NCBI GenBank assembly: GCA_017311185.1
Contig: JAESUZ010000990.1
Coordinates: 806,001-870,000 of the forward strand
Origin: Proteles cristata cristata
Lineage: Eukaryota; Chordata; Mammalia; Carnivora; Hyaenidae
Direction of reading: 5' to 3'
DNA length: 64,000 nt
Shown here: piece by piece, positions 22,231 to 32,564 of the stretch
Position numbering within the stretch: the stretch's first letter is position 1
How the letters are laid out: each line of letters begins with the position of its first letter
Translations under genes and position numbers: made by a program
Notes under the pieces: model-generated
Databases searched by the model: none
The model's input: the letters and a program-made list of their open reading frames with translations, nothing else
What the model was told of the DNA's origin: nothing

Positions 22231-23197
22231 AGGTTTCTTATAAATCACAATATCACACATACACATAAACATAATGAATCTCACCAATAAACTTTGAGAG
22301 AAATAAAAAGAGTTTTGAGAAATTCATGTATATGACTCAATTTATGTGAAATTAAATTGTCACTGAGCCTTATGTCTTTTGAGATAAACTTATATATATG
22401 ACAAAACAGTAAAGGAAGAAAACAAGGATTAACGTGAAATCTAGGATGGATTATTCACCTATGGGGGAGATATGCATTTGGAATGGTTTCAGACAGGTCT
22501 TCAAGAAAATGGTAATATTCTATTTGTTATGTGTGAAGATTGGTGTACAGATTTCACTTTTATTGTCTTTTTAAACTTTATATATGTTTACATATATACA
22601 TTATGTACACTTATATCCATATATATTTATATATATAAGCATTTTACATACATAACATTCATATGTTAATAAAACATATCAAACATATGTTTGATACATA
22701 TATAGATATATATATGTATATATATAAATAAATAAATATATATAGAAATAATAAAATAAAGTAAAAATATATAGGTATATATATATATATTACATATGCA
22801 TGTGTATATGTGTGTAGTAGGTATGAAATACATAATACTTAAGAAATTTAAAAGGAATAGTAACCTAAGAAAAACCAAATATATGTCTACACTTAATTTA
22901 GGATTGGCAAATGACTAATGTTAACCTAATAGAGATTCTGAAAACTTGAATGTAAATTTGAAGTCAGTCAGGCGGTCAAAAGGCTATCTTTCTTGAATAC
23001 CTCTGCCATTTCTGAAGGAGCATGACAGGGCAAAACAATAAACATGTAAGTGTGGGTAAGAGGCGACTTTTTTTTTATGCAGAGACAATGCAGTGTATCG
23101 AAGGGAGCATGAATCTAAAATCAAACGCTCTGGATTTCCTTCCCAGCTCACACTCTTGAATTCATCATTTAATTTCTTATTATGCTTCTTCCTGTTT
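22231..23197. other. Unassigned stretch containing the AT tract
   Basis: Apart from the AT tract at 22567-22820, no gene or named repeat is visible. Confidence 0.4.
22567..22820. repeat. AT-rich (TA/TATG)n low-complexity tract
   Basis: Mostly TATATA/CATATA/TATGTATA tetramers interrupted by a short unique piece around 22640-22680. Open frames across it on both strands are low-complexity artefacts. Confidence 0.85.
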
Positions 23198-23211
23198 AAA
23201 ATAGGAGAGCA

Positions 23212-23446
23212 CTGGGGTGCCTAGGTGGCTTAGTCAGTTAAGCGTCTGACTTCAGCCCAGGTCATGATCTCATGGTTCATGGGTTCAAGCCCTGCATTGG
23301 GCTCTGTGCTGACAGCCAGCTCAGAGCCTGGAGCCTGTTTCAGATTCTGTATCTCCCTCTCTCTCTGACCCTCTCTTGTTCACACTGTCTCTTTCTCTCT
23401 CTCTATCTCTTTCTCAGAAATAAAAAAAACATTAAAAAAGTAAAAT
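23212..23446 (+). mobile_element. CAN-SINE with perfect 14-bp target duplication
   Basis: AAAATAGGAGAGCA at 23198-23211 and 23447-23460. The body has the GACAGCCAGCTCAGAGCC and TGACCCTC features linking it to the younger group, but with more CpG decay. Confidence 0.96.
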
Positions 23447-23463
23447 AAAATAGGAGAGCATTT

Positions 23464-23590
23464 GTGGTGAGCACTAGGTGATGTAAGAAACTGCTGAATC
23501 CCTATATTGTACACCTGAAACTAATATACTGCTGTATGTTAACTGTAATGGAATAAAAAATGAAATGAAATAATAAAATAAAATAATAAA
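23464..23590 (+). mobile_element. LINE-1 3' UTR tail fragment
   Basis: GGTGAGCACTAGGTGATGTA, then TATATTGTACACCTGAAACTA and GTATGTTAACTGTAATGGAATA (23465-23555) are the conserved end of older carnivore L1 3' UTRs, followed by an AAATAATAAAATAAAATAAT tail. It is only about 125 bp and non-coding. Confidence 0.85.
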
Positions 23591-24066
23591 TGGGTATAAC
23601 AACACACAATGTCATATGCATATTGTGAGGATTAATTATAACAACTAACACTATGTGTCTTACATAGCAAGGCCTCAAAAAATGTTATTTCAATCAATAT
23701 GCCCCTGATCTGTGACAACAATAACAACAAAAGTAAACATTGATATTTCTAGCTCAGTTTGGAAATATATCCCATGAGAATAGTTTCAAAGAAATTTTCA
23801 CAGAGATTTTGAAATAAGATGTTGATAAGACCAATGGTAACTGAGAAGATATTAAAGATTACTTATTTTTCAGAGATATGAAAATGGATTTTCTGTTTGT
23901 ATCTTTTCCCTTCTAACGTTCTGGCCTATTATGAACGCTTTGTCAATAGGAAGTTCAACTTTGTGTTTGTCATAGCCAAGCTCAGAATTTCTCTATATAA
24001 TAATGCAAGAAAATATTTTGAGAGAAAAAAATTTTTCTTGACATTACCTCCCAGAGGAACCCTTTA
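23591..24066. other. Unassigned stretch
   Basis: No gene or repeat recognised. Confidence 0.4.
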
Positions 24067-24078
24067 AATAAGTATATT

Positions 24079-24113
24079 TCTTTCTTTCTCTCTCTCTTTC
24101 TTTCTTTTCTTTT

Positions 24114-24169
<56 letters not shown>

Positions 24170-24172
24170 TCA
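24079..24172. repeat. (TTTC)n microsatellite
   Basis: TTTC units with CT interruptions at the left and a clean run of about 14 units at 24115-24172. It is part of the SINE entry above. Confidence 0.96.
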
Positions 24173-24364
24173 GATAGAGAGAGAGAGTGGGAGCACAAGT
24201 GGAGGAGAGGCAGAGGGAGAGACAGAGAGAGAGACAATCTTAAGCAGGCTCCATGCTTCGTGTGGAGTCCAATGTGGGGCTTGATCCCACAACTCTAGGA
24301 TTATGACCTTCGCTATAATCAAAAGTTGGACATTTCACCAACTGAACTACCCAGGTACTTCATT
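24082..24364 (-). mobile_element. CAN-SINE, antisense, with tail expanded into a (TTTC)n microsatellite
   Basis: Target duplication AATAAGTATATTTCT (24067-24081) / AATAAATATATTTCT (about 24365-24379). Between the left duplication and the GA-rich SINE body lies about 90 bp of TTTC/CT repeat where the tail should be, so the microsatellite grew from the SINE tail. The body is diverged. Confidence 0.92.
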
Positions 24365-24379
24365 AATAAATATATTTCT

Positions 24380-25410
24380 AAAATTAGACTAAAGAAGTCT
24401 GAATATGATAATGTTAGATGGTCAAAAAAATAGCAATCAACTCTGTCTTTGTGATCCTAAGTACTATGTTTTCAGATTTAAGAATTTGTTTTGTAATTTA
24501 TGAGATTAAGACTTAGTTTAGTTTTCTGCACAGGTTTCAATGAAGAAACCAAGTGGATACACAAATAGTGTGAGACAATCAATAAGAAAACAAAGGAAAT
24601 TCAGGTTGGTATCGAAAACCATGGTGGAGTTCAAAATTTTACCCACAGAACTCAGTCTCTCTCAGTTATTCAAAGTTCCTTCAGACACTAGTTTATGATT
24701 ATGGCTAAGATACTCATTTCTAACTTCTTGCTTAATTTTGGCCTTTGGCATTGATTCTTCTGCACTCCCTCCCTTTTCTTCCAGCAATAGGCTTGACCTT
24801 CTGTTTCCACTGGAGAATCTGGTGAGTGACCTCAAATGTTTTGCTCTCTACTTGACTTTAGGAATTTGCTTTATTGGAAGTCAACTTCAACTAGAAGTCA
24901 GATGGAACTTTCCCACTCCTGTTATTTTGGTGCTTACTCATTTGAAAGTTGTTTGTCTTCTGAAGAATTTCTGTCTAAAGATCTGTGGAGGCTGTGCCCA
25001 GTTGAGATTCAATTTTATTCTACCTCCAATTGGTTTGTTCCCATTACTCCCTTAATACACTGAGTGCCAATCAGTATAACATTGAGTGCCTAAAGAGGAT
25101 AAGATAAAAATTCACTCTTCAAACGGAAACTACAGACATGGCTTAAATTCAGTGGTCCTAGTAATAGCATTCAAAGAGATGGTCAGACAACCTTGGTCAT
25201 AATCAAAAAGAGCACAATGCCAAATATTAGAAATGAGGTGGCTGGGACCTCAATTATCAATGCTCAGAGGGAAAAACAAGATTCGTCAGGGATACTCAAA
25301 CATTTTTCTCTGGCTTTGAAAGCTTTAATTTACCAATGGACATATGATCATATATTAGTTGTTTTCGTTTTGTTTTGTTTAGAAGAGGAATTGAAAAAAA
25401 AAATACTAAC
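24380..25410. other. Unassigned stretch
   Basis: A 105-codon and a 75-codon frame overlap at 24738-25063 in different phases. Neither has a recognisable domain and both look like chance frames. No repeat was recognised. Confidence 0.4.
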
Positions 25411-25424
25411 AAAAGATAAACAGA

Positions 25425-25658
25425 GGCGCCTGGGTGGCTTAGTCGGTTAAGCGTCCGACTTTCGCTTAGGTCACGATCTCGCGGTTCGTGGGTTCCAGCC
25501 CCGCGTCGGGCTCTGTGCTGACTGCCAGCTCGGAGCCTGGAGCCTGTTTCAGTCTGTGACTCCCTCTCTCTCTGACCCTCCCCTGCTCACGCTGTCTCTC
25601 TCTCTCTCTCTCCTAGAAATAAATAAAAAAAATATATTATAAAAAAAAAGTTAAAAAA
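25425..25658 (+). mobile_element. Young, near-intact CAN-SINE, perfect 14-bp target duplication
   Basis: AAAAGATAAACAGA at 25411-25424 and 25659-25672. The head is complete (GGCGCCTGGGTGGCTTAGTC), the A/B box region is CpG-rich, and the tail is CTCCTAGAAATAAATAAAAA plus A-runs. It is one of the three best preserved forward copies in the window and a good candidate for recent insertion. Confidence 0.98.
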
Positions 25659-25672
25659 AAAAGATAAACAGA

Positions 25673-26344
25673 AAATGTGATAGATTCCAGCTTGCAAATT
25701 ACAATGCCCTGTATCAGGAAGTGCTAGTGACTATAAAATCTAAGGTAGTTTTGTTATATGAGATCAACCTTCCTCCAGTAGGGGGCGGGGGGAGAGAAAC
25801 ATGGTATAAACATGGGATTTGGGGAATTGAAGAACAAAAACGTTAGGATTCTTCATCATTTGGCTCTTCCGTAGTGTCAGCAGTGTGAAAGAATATGTCC
25901 CATTTGCCCCAAGCTAAATGGGTTTCTGAATGAGTTAGGATGAATGTGAAATCTGATGCCACTCCAGACACTTCCAAACCATTACAATAGAAACAGAAAA
26001 TATCTCAAAATCGTCCCCTGCTTTACAATGGTATGCTGCAGCCTCCAGCAAGAGACTTTTTCAGCTGTTTTAAGGACATGCACGTAGAGTAAATTGGTAA
26101 GATAGCAAAGAAGAACAGATGGAAAATTCATTATGCTGATCCTGCATAATACAGGGTGACTTCAAATATGTTCGAAGTAAATAGGAAGCAAGTTTCAGTT
26201 TTTAACTTCCTTAAAATTTTGGTACCTTCCTATTAGGGTTTATGCAAAAAAGGAGATCAAATTAGACTGATGTGTTCTATGAAGATCTGTGGAGTTCAGA
26301 TTGCGGAGTTTTATGAGTTGCATTAAATATAGTAAACTATTACT
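25673..26344. other. Unassigned stretch
   Basis: Contains a short G-run (GGGGGCGGGGGGAG at 25780). No gene or named repeat. Confidence 0.4.
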
Positions 26345-26862
26345 TTCGTATAAAAGGACTGCACTAGGCAAAATAATGGCCTCCTAGAGATGTCCACCTC
26401 CTAATCCCTGGAACCTATGAATATGTTATCTTAAGTGGCAAAAGGGAATTAAGTTGGCAGACCAAATTAAATTTGCTAAGCAACTGACCTTGAAATGGGG
26501 AGGTTATTCTGGATTATGTAAGTGGGCCTAATATAGTCCAAGGGTTCTTAAGAGTAGGAGAGAGAAGTTAGAGTAATAAGATATAAAAAGGATTCAACGT
26601 GCTATTGCTGGCTTTGAAAATAGAGGAAAAAGGCCATGGACAAAGCAGCCTCTAAAAGCTGGAAAAGGTCAAGGAAACATACTTGAGAGCCTCCAGAAGA
26701 AACTCAGCCCTGCTGACACCTTGATTTTATCCCTGTGACAATCATGTTAGATTTCTGTTCCATGGAACAGGAAAAAAATAAATCTGTATTATTTTTAAGG
26801 TACCAAGTATATGGTAATTTATTACAGAAAATTGTTATAATAGAAATCTAATAATGCCCAAA
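26345..26862 (+). mobile_element. MLT1C-like LTR (ERVL-MaLR), nearly full length
   Basis: Recognisable landmarks run in order: AAAATAATGGCCTCC near the start, CACCTCCTAATCCCTGGAACC (26395), GACCTTGAAATGGGGAGGTTATTCTGGATTATG, AGCCTCCAGAAGAAACTCAGCCCTGCTGACACC (26687-26719), GTATTATTTTTAAGGTACCAAGTATATGG, and an end near TAGAAATCTAATAATG. This is a non-coding ancient LTR, in forward orientation. Family recognised by eye. Confidence 0.88.
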
Positions 26863-27004
26863 GATTGTATATGTGCTTAATTTTATTATTATGTATTTTC
26901 TTATAAGGATAAGTTGGGTTATACCTAACCTAAAGCAGAAACGAACTCAGGGTGTGCTGGGGTGACATTTATTTAATCAAATGTAACCTTTCTAGTTATT
27001 CATC

Positions 27005-27520
27005 TATTCATCCCACCAGTCAGGCAATCTGTCAATCATAAATTGATTGAGCACCACTCTGTGCCAGGAATCATGGAAAACACTCTGGAGACAGAAATGG
27101 AAAATATATGCACTGTACCTATATTCTTGAAAGTTAGGATTCTGTCTCTAAGCTACTGAGGAAATTGTAATCACAAATATGCCCCAAAATATTACTGACT
27201 TAAAATATTAAAGTTAATGTCTGTGCTTGTAAATCAAGTGTAGGTTAGATGACTCTTCTAATACCCAACGAGCTATGATTCAATGATCCAGGCCTCTTCC
27301 ATTCTGTGGTGCCATCATCTGTTAATGCAGTTCCAGCTGTGGGGATGGGAAAGAAAGAAACCATGGAGGATTTCATGACTGCTTTTCAAGGCCAGGCCTA
27401 GAAGTGACACATCATTCTGAGTACATTCCAATGGTACAAGCTCAGTAAGGAGTGTAGCCACAATTCAATTAACTGCAAAAAATACTAGGAAAAAGAGTTG
27501 TCCTGTGGACCCAAGAAGGG
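27005..27520. mobile_element. Ancient mammalian repeat remnants (unnamed)
   Basis: Two pieces look like very old interspersed repeats. ATTGATTGAGCACCACTCTGTGCCAGGAATCATGG at 27043-27077 is a MIR/L2-like core. The segment 27240-27480 (GATTCAATGATCCAGGCCTCTTCCATTCTGTGG, then CCAGGCCTAGAAGTGACACATCA) matches the wording of a common mammalian repeat whose name I cannot give with confidence. Confidence 0.4.
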
Positions 27521-28024
27521 AAAATAAGACTCATGGGGTGGGGAGGGAATGTTGCTGGCATTACCTATAGTCTCTTGAGGACTCGATTCTTTCTTCTCAT
27601 CCATGGAGTATATTTGCCTCTTCTTCTAGTGGGCAAACCCCAGATCTCTGCATTTACTTCAAACAACACAAATGCAGCTATCAGATATCTGGATTTGAGT
27701 TGGGAGTTTGATACTTTTCATCTTATTCAATGGACCTGAATCATGAAACAAAATTTATCTACCCCTCTCCCAAATAGTGGGAAAAGTACAGCAAAAGTAC
27801 AATCAGCACATTTGCATAGAAAGGAAAGGAAGACAATTATGTCTACCTGTTTTTGACTATTGAAAATCTTTGACACAGTGGAAGTTGTAGATACTACACC
27901 GGAGTTTTTAAATATTGGCCTATAAAATGAAATTAATATCACAGCTATGATGGAGTTAAACTTGGTTATAGAACTTTAAAGAGTTATCATATATGCATGG
28001 CAAAAAATCTACTTTCTTTCTCCT
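27521..28024. other. Unassigned stretch
   Basis: No gene or repeat recognised. Confidence 0.4.
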
Positions 28025-28041
28025 TCTATTATTTTATTTTA

Positions 28042-28293
28042 TTTTATTTATTTATTTATTTATTTATTTATTTTAAACATTTTTTAAAATGTTTTATTTA
28101 TTTCTAGGAGAGAGAGAGCGACAGGGTGAACAGGGGAGGGTCAGAGAAAGAGGGATTCACAGACCGAAACAGGCTCCAGGCTCCGAGCTGGCAGTCAGCA
28201 CAGAGCCCGACGCGGGGCTCGAACCCACGAACCGCGAGATCGTGACCTAAGAGAAAGTCGGACGCTTAACCGACTAAGCCACCCAGGCGCCCC
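28042..28293 (-). mobile_element. Young CAN-SINE, antisense, with (TTTA)n-expanded tail
   Basis: Target duplication TCTATTATTTTATTTTA (28025-28041) and TCTATTAATTTATTTTA (28294-28310), one mismatch. The tail contains (ATTT)n at about 28037-28072. The body is CpG-rich with CGACGCGGGGCTCGAACCCA and CTAGGAGAGAGAG, the same group as the copies at 6907, 30245 and 52320. Confidence 0.96.
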
Positions 28294-28310
28294 TCTATTA
28301 ATTTATTTTA

Positions 28311-28895
28311 ATTAGTTTTGTGATACTACAAATTGGCAGCATAATATCATTAATATTCATTTCACATAAATATCTATACAGAAAACTAGTTATTATTGTG
28401 AATAGTATATCACAATATACTGTAATTGTAATATCACAATATTACAACAAGTAATATGAAATTGGCCTGGATTGGTGGAACCCATGCAAATTGAGCTAGT
28501 TAACTGTCTTTCTGCTACTCATAAGATTAGAAATATTTTTAAGAGAGTAAACAGATGTTCACCTTGTAGATAAAAATTTCTTTTGAACAAAAAAACCATG
28601 GAAAGCCAAAGTTTGTTTGTTTTTTTTCAATTCAGTATGGATATTAGATTCACTAACATGTGCCATGCTTTAGAAATGTCCTAAATGTTTGCAAAGTTCA
28701 TAGTACAACTGCATTGTTATAATGATTTTTATCATGACATACTGATATTTTGGCAGTGTTTAACATTTATATTTATTTATATATTCAGTGTTCTGTTATA
28801 TTTTATACTTGACTCTCTTTTTTGTAATGCAAATGGGGACAGATCCTACTCATTGAGGCAAATGAGACCATGAAAGTGTTTTTGAAGAGAGATGG
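28311..28895. other. Unassigned AT-rich stretch
   Basis: Nothing recognisable apart from TATCACAATAT-type local inverted repeats near 28405-28450. Confidence 0.4.
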
Positions 28896-28899
28896 AATT

Positions 28900-29180
28900 T
28901 GCTTAAAGTGGCTTTTAATCTCTTTAGGCCCAAGATCACATATTCGGTAGGTAACAGAGCAGAGTTAAGCCCAAATTTGTTTGCCTTCAACACATATGAT
29001 GTTCTTTTTTATTATTCCAAGCTGCCTATGTCAAATCTTATAGATTGGTTCTTGCAAAATAGAAGACAGTCTAATATTTTTGAAGATCAGTATTTCAGAT
29101 ACTTGTATGTATTTCTCATTTAATTTAATATTCACAACATACCCTCAAATTAGGATGCCTCTTTTATTAATTCTCTAATC
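28900..29180 (+). mobile_element. Possible MIR fragment
   Basis: TTTAGGCCCAAGATCACATATTCGGTAGGTAACAGAGCAGAGTTAAGCCCAAAT at 28922-28975 aligns in wording with the conserved 'aaggtcacacagctagtaagtggcagagccgggatt' end of MIR SINEs. The edges are uncertain. Confidence 0.5.
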
Positions 29181-29464
29181 ATGCTTAACATTAAATGTAA
29201 GCCCTGAGCCCTAGTGACCATCCCCCCACCTTTTTTTTTTTTTTTGCCCTTCTACTATAGCAAGTACATATCTGACTCAAAACTCTTACTTCCTGTTCCC
29301 TCCATCCTGAGGTCTCATTTGGCAGAGTTTTATGTACCTACGTGGTATGTAGTTTTCCAGTGTTAGTCAATTTCTCTTTGAAGAGCGTTTACCTGACTCT
29401 TCTGACCATCACTCTTTCATCTCTTCACATTTTATTTACCATGTGGGAAAGCCTATATCTCTTC

Positions 29465-29517
<53 letters not shown>

Positions 29518-30226
29518 AATCTATCTATCTATCTATCTATCTGTCAATCTATCACCTATCTAATCAGCTACCTAAATGGTGACCTATTTACCTATCTAAA
29601 TCTCCCCAAAACAGGAATACAAAACCCATGAAAGAAAATCTTTATTTCTTTCATCAATATCCCAAGCACCTAAAACAGTCACTACATATTTGCTTAAAGG
29701 AAGTAATGTTCACAAATGAAGAAACAGGTTGCAGGAAAGCTTAGTTCATAGAGTGAGTAACTATTGTGACTGTTATTAAGCTCTATCTAACTCCAAATTC
29801 TGTGTTAGATCACTGACTCCCTATAGGTTTGTTTTCAGGTTATTTTAGATAAAGCATATTCAGTTTATATTTCACTCAAAGGGATCTGCTGTGGATATAA
29901 GGAATGTTTTACACATCGAGTAAGTTAGTGTTATATACACGCACATCCATACACATATGATATTATAGAGAAGATTCTATATTCTCCTGTTAGAGGATTT
30001 ATGTTTGATTATAAAAAGTATAGTGAAAATTTTTTCTTTAAAATTTCATCGAAGACACATATTTAAAAATAGTCTTTTAGTAGAATCAGTCACTCTGAAT
30101 AAAAATTTTATATTGATAACGTGGTTTATAAATGGTAGCAAGCATCAGAGAGATTTAAAAACGTGGCAGTTTAACATATTCATATAATGGAAATTATCAT
30201 TTAGTGGTTTTGTTTTTATATCCCCT
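29181..30226. other. Unassigned stretch around the microsatellite
   Basis: Includes a T-run at 29233-29248 and the CTAT microsatellite. No gene or named repeat otherwise. Confidence 0.4.
29462..29556. repeat. (CTAT)n microsatellite
   Basis: Clean TATC units to about 29515, one CAATC interruption, then more units and a CTGTCAATCTATCACCTATC decay zone. The IYLS-repeat open frames here are artefacts. Confidence 0.97.
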
Positions 30227-30244
30227 CTTGTTCTTACCATTTCT

Positions 30245-30474
30245 TTTTTTTTTTTTTTTAATTTTTTTTTTATGTTTTATTTATTTCTAGGAGAGAGAGA
30301 GAGACAGCGTGAGCAGGGGAGGGTCAGAGAGAGAGGGAGTCACAGACCAAAACAGGCTCCAGGCTCTGAGCTGGCAGTCAGCACAGAGCCGACGCGGGGC
30401 TCAAACCCACAAACCGCGAGATCATGACCCAAGCGAAAGTCGGACGCTCAACCGACTAAGCCACCCAGGCGCCC
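30245..30474 (-). mobile_element. Young CAN-SINE, antisense, perfect 18-bp target duplication
   Basis: CTTGTTCTTACCATTTCT at 30227-30244 and 30475-30492. Tail of long T-runs (about 30245-30272) then ATGTTTTATTTATTTCTAGG. Body retains CpGs. The 79-codon frame at 30309-30548 lies inside the element and is not a gene. Confidence 0.98.
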
Positions 30475-30492
30475 CTTGTTCTTACCATTTCT

Positions 30493-30860
30493 GTCATTTA
30501 AACTTTAAAGGTGCTTATGGTAGAGTGCCTCAGGATACACTTTTCTAGTTTATAAATAAATGATGCCCCGCCTAAAATGATGAACTATTGGGGAAGTAAA
30601 AAGAGATGATAGACTATTTGACTCTTAAAAATGATGGCAGCAAACAAAATATATGTTGGTAAGAAAAATTAGTCTTAAAGGAAATATAATTGCTCTAGAA
30701 TAAAACTTGCAATTAAAAATATACTTTTTAGTTTTTAAGATATTGATAGTGTTTTGTTAAATAAAATGATACACACTAAAATAAGCACTTTCCCCAGAAT
30801 TTCACAACACCAATACGCCATTTTCACAAAGGCAATACTGAGAAAACTAAAATTAAAATG
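30493..30860. other. Unassigned AT-rich stretch
   Basis: Nothing recognisable. Confidence 0.4.
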
Positions 30861-30869
30861 AATAATGAT

Positions 30870-31071
30870 GTGTCGCCTGGGTGGCTCAGTTGGTTAAGCG
30901 TCTGACTTGGGCTCAGGTCATGATCTTGTGGTTCATGAGCTCCAGCTCCACATCAGGCTCTGTGCTGACATCCCAGAGCTTGGAGCCTGCTTCAGATTCT
31001 GTGTCTTCCTCTCTCTCTGCCCTTCTCTTTCTCATGCTCTGTTTCTCTCAAAAATAAATAAATACTTTAAA
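30870..31071 (+). mobile_element. CAN-SINE
   Basis: Head TGTCGCCTGGGTGGCTCAGTTGG, complete body and tail CTCAAAAATAAATAAATACTTT. Short target duplication AATAATGAT at 30861-30869 and 31072-31080. Confidence 0.94.
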
Positions 31072-31080
31072 AATAATGAT

Positions 31081-31754
31081 AATAATACTAATGCTTGTTT
31101 GTCTGTAAGTAACATCTGTCATCACTTTTTAAAAATTATTATGGTGAAGATTTGCAGTGACTTTAGTGGATTTTGCCTCAGTGTATTAGAATCACATCAC
31201 TATACGCATCTAATCATAAAAGCAACATGATGAGGTCACAAAAATATCAAGCAGAATATTCCTCTTTCTTTCAGGTTCTGTCTGGAAGCAGTGATATGGT
31301 CTGTTGAAATTAAAAAAAAATATTTTTAAATGTTGTCTCAAATCTTTGTTATTACTTAAAAAATTGTCCAATTACTTCTAAGCTATAGCAAATTCATTGT
31401 ACTTTCAAAGAACATTAGTACTATCCACAGCACGTCTTCAGACATATTTTTGGCTTCAGGATTCTGGATATCAGCTCAGATGTTATTCAGATGTTATACA
31501 GATGTTATTCAACCCAGATGTTATTCAAACTAAATTTAAAGAAGCATGGCACTCTTAGAAAAGATTATTGAAAATATGTGTCTATGTCAAATATCTATAA
31601 ATCAACTTATATTTGTTTAATGATGTCTACTATTTCCTTCAACAGCCTTGTTTCAAACTGATCTCCATCTAATCTCCAAAGGCACTTTAGCTTGAAATTA
31701 TTTGTTTCCTTACTTTTTCCTGCTCTGACATGTGTCTTTTTCCCAGGTCTCCAA
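31081..31754. other. Unassigned stretch with a small 12-bp tandem
   Basis: Contains CAGATGTTATTC-type units at about 31477-31528 (listed separately). No gene or named repeat. Confidence 0.4.
31477..31528. repeat. Short tandem of a CAGATGTTATTC unit
   Basis: Three consecutive 12-bp units (the second reads CAGATGTTATA) and a fourth after a 4-5 bp insert (AACC). Confidence 0.85.
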
Positions 31755-31960
31755 ACAATTACCTCAATTCTGACACTATCTACTTGGAGATGATATCAAA
31801 GGACATAGGTTATGACCTCAGTCTCACAAGACTGCCCCTACTTCTTACACCAATTGTTCATCCAGGTTCTCACCCATGCTTCTGACCAACTGGGTATAAA
31901 TCAGAGCTGCTAGAACAAGGAACAGAACTCAGAGTGCTAGCTTTTTATGAAATGATCTAA
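31755..31960 (+). mobile_element. Second copy of the ancient LTR-like repeat seen at 21300-22230
   Basis: TTCTGACACTATCTACTTGGAGATGATATCAAA (31768-31800) and GCTTCTGACCAACTGGGTATAAATCAG (31878-31904) match the phrases at 21364 and 21467 in the same order and spacing. The right-hand part is absent or too diverged. Confidence 0.6.
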
Positions 31961-32059
31961 CTCTGCAATAGCTGTGTGGAAGACATTCAGGAGCAAGATA
32001 TGCAATAGAGGTTCAGAGCTCTCCAACTGTCTCCCAATGTATCACTCTTCCTGCATCTC

Positions 32060-32358
32060 CATGAATTTCAAGAGAATCTGTTTCACGGTGCTTTCCTGTT
32101 TCTAAAAACCACCACATTCCTTGGCTCATGACCCTTTTCTTTCTTCGAGGTCAGGGACAGAAGCTCCTACCACATCCGTCTGAATTTACTGGGGGTAAAC
32201 CAGGATAATTTCCCTATTTCTAGGTCAACTACTTATCAAATTTAATTCAATCTGAGAACTTAATGCCCCTTTGCCATATAAAGTGACAGATTCATAAGTT
32301 CCAGGGATTTGGACATAGACATCTGTAGGGACCTGCTATTATGCCTACCATAACACAG
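32060..32358 (-). mobile_element. MLT1C-like LTR fragment, antisense
   Basis: The reverse strand carries the MLT1C landmarks: GGTAGGCATAATAGCAGGTCCC near the start, then GTCCAAATCCCTGGAACTTATGAATC, GGCATTAAGTTCTCAG and the TGGAAAC/CAGG middle part. Compare the forward copy at 26345 and the antisense copy at 355. The far end is lost. Confidence 0.75.
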
Positions 32359-32564
32359 ATGATGAGTGTTTGACAATAATCATTTATCATGTTCCATTGT
32401 ACTTCAGGGAGAAGATCTGAACCAATTTATTGTTTGATATTGATGAAGAAGCCACTAATATGTGCTTGACACAATTTAGTTCAAAAGTAGAACAAAGGAA
32501 TAAAATATTGGTTACACCAAACAAATTGACTGGTGTATTATTTTGAATTTCCCAGATATTGGAT

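Noticed and set aside
24738..25063. Overlapping 105- and 75-codon forward frames
   Set aside because: Two different phases over the same DNA and no recognisable domain.
29462..29556. Regular short repeats that could superficially resemble a CRISPR array
   Set aside because: They are tetranucleotide microsatellites without spacers, in a mammalian genome.
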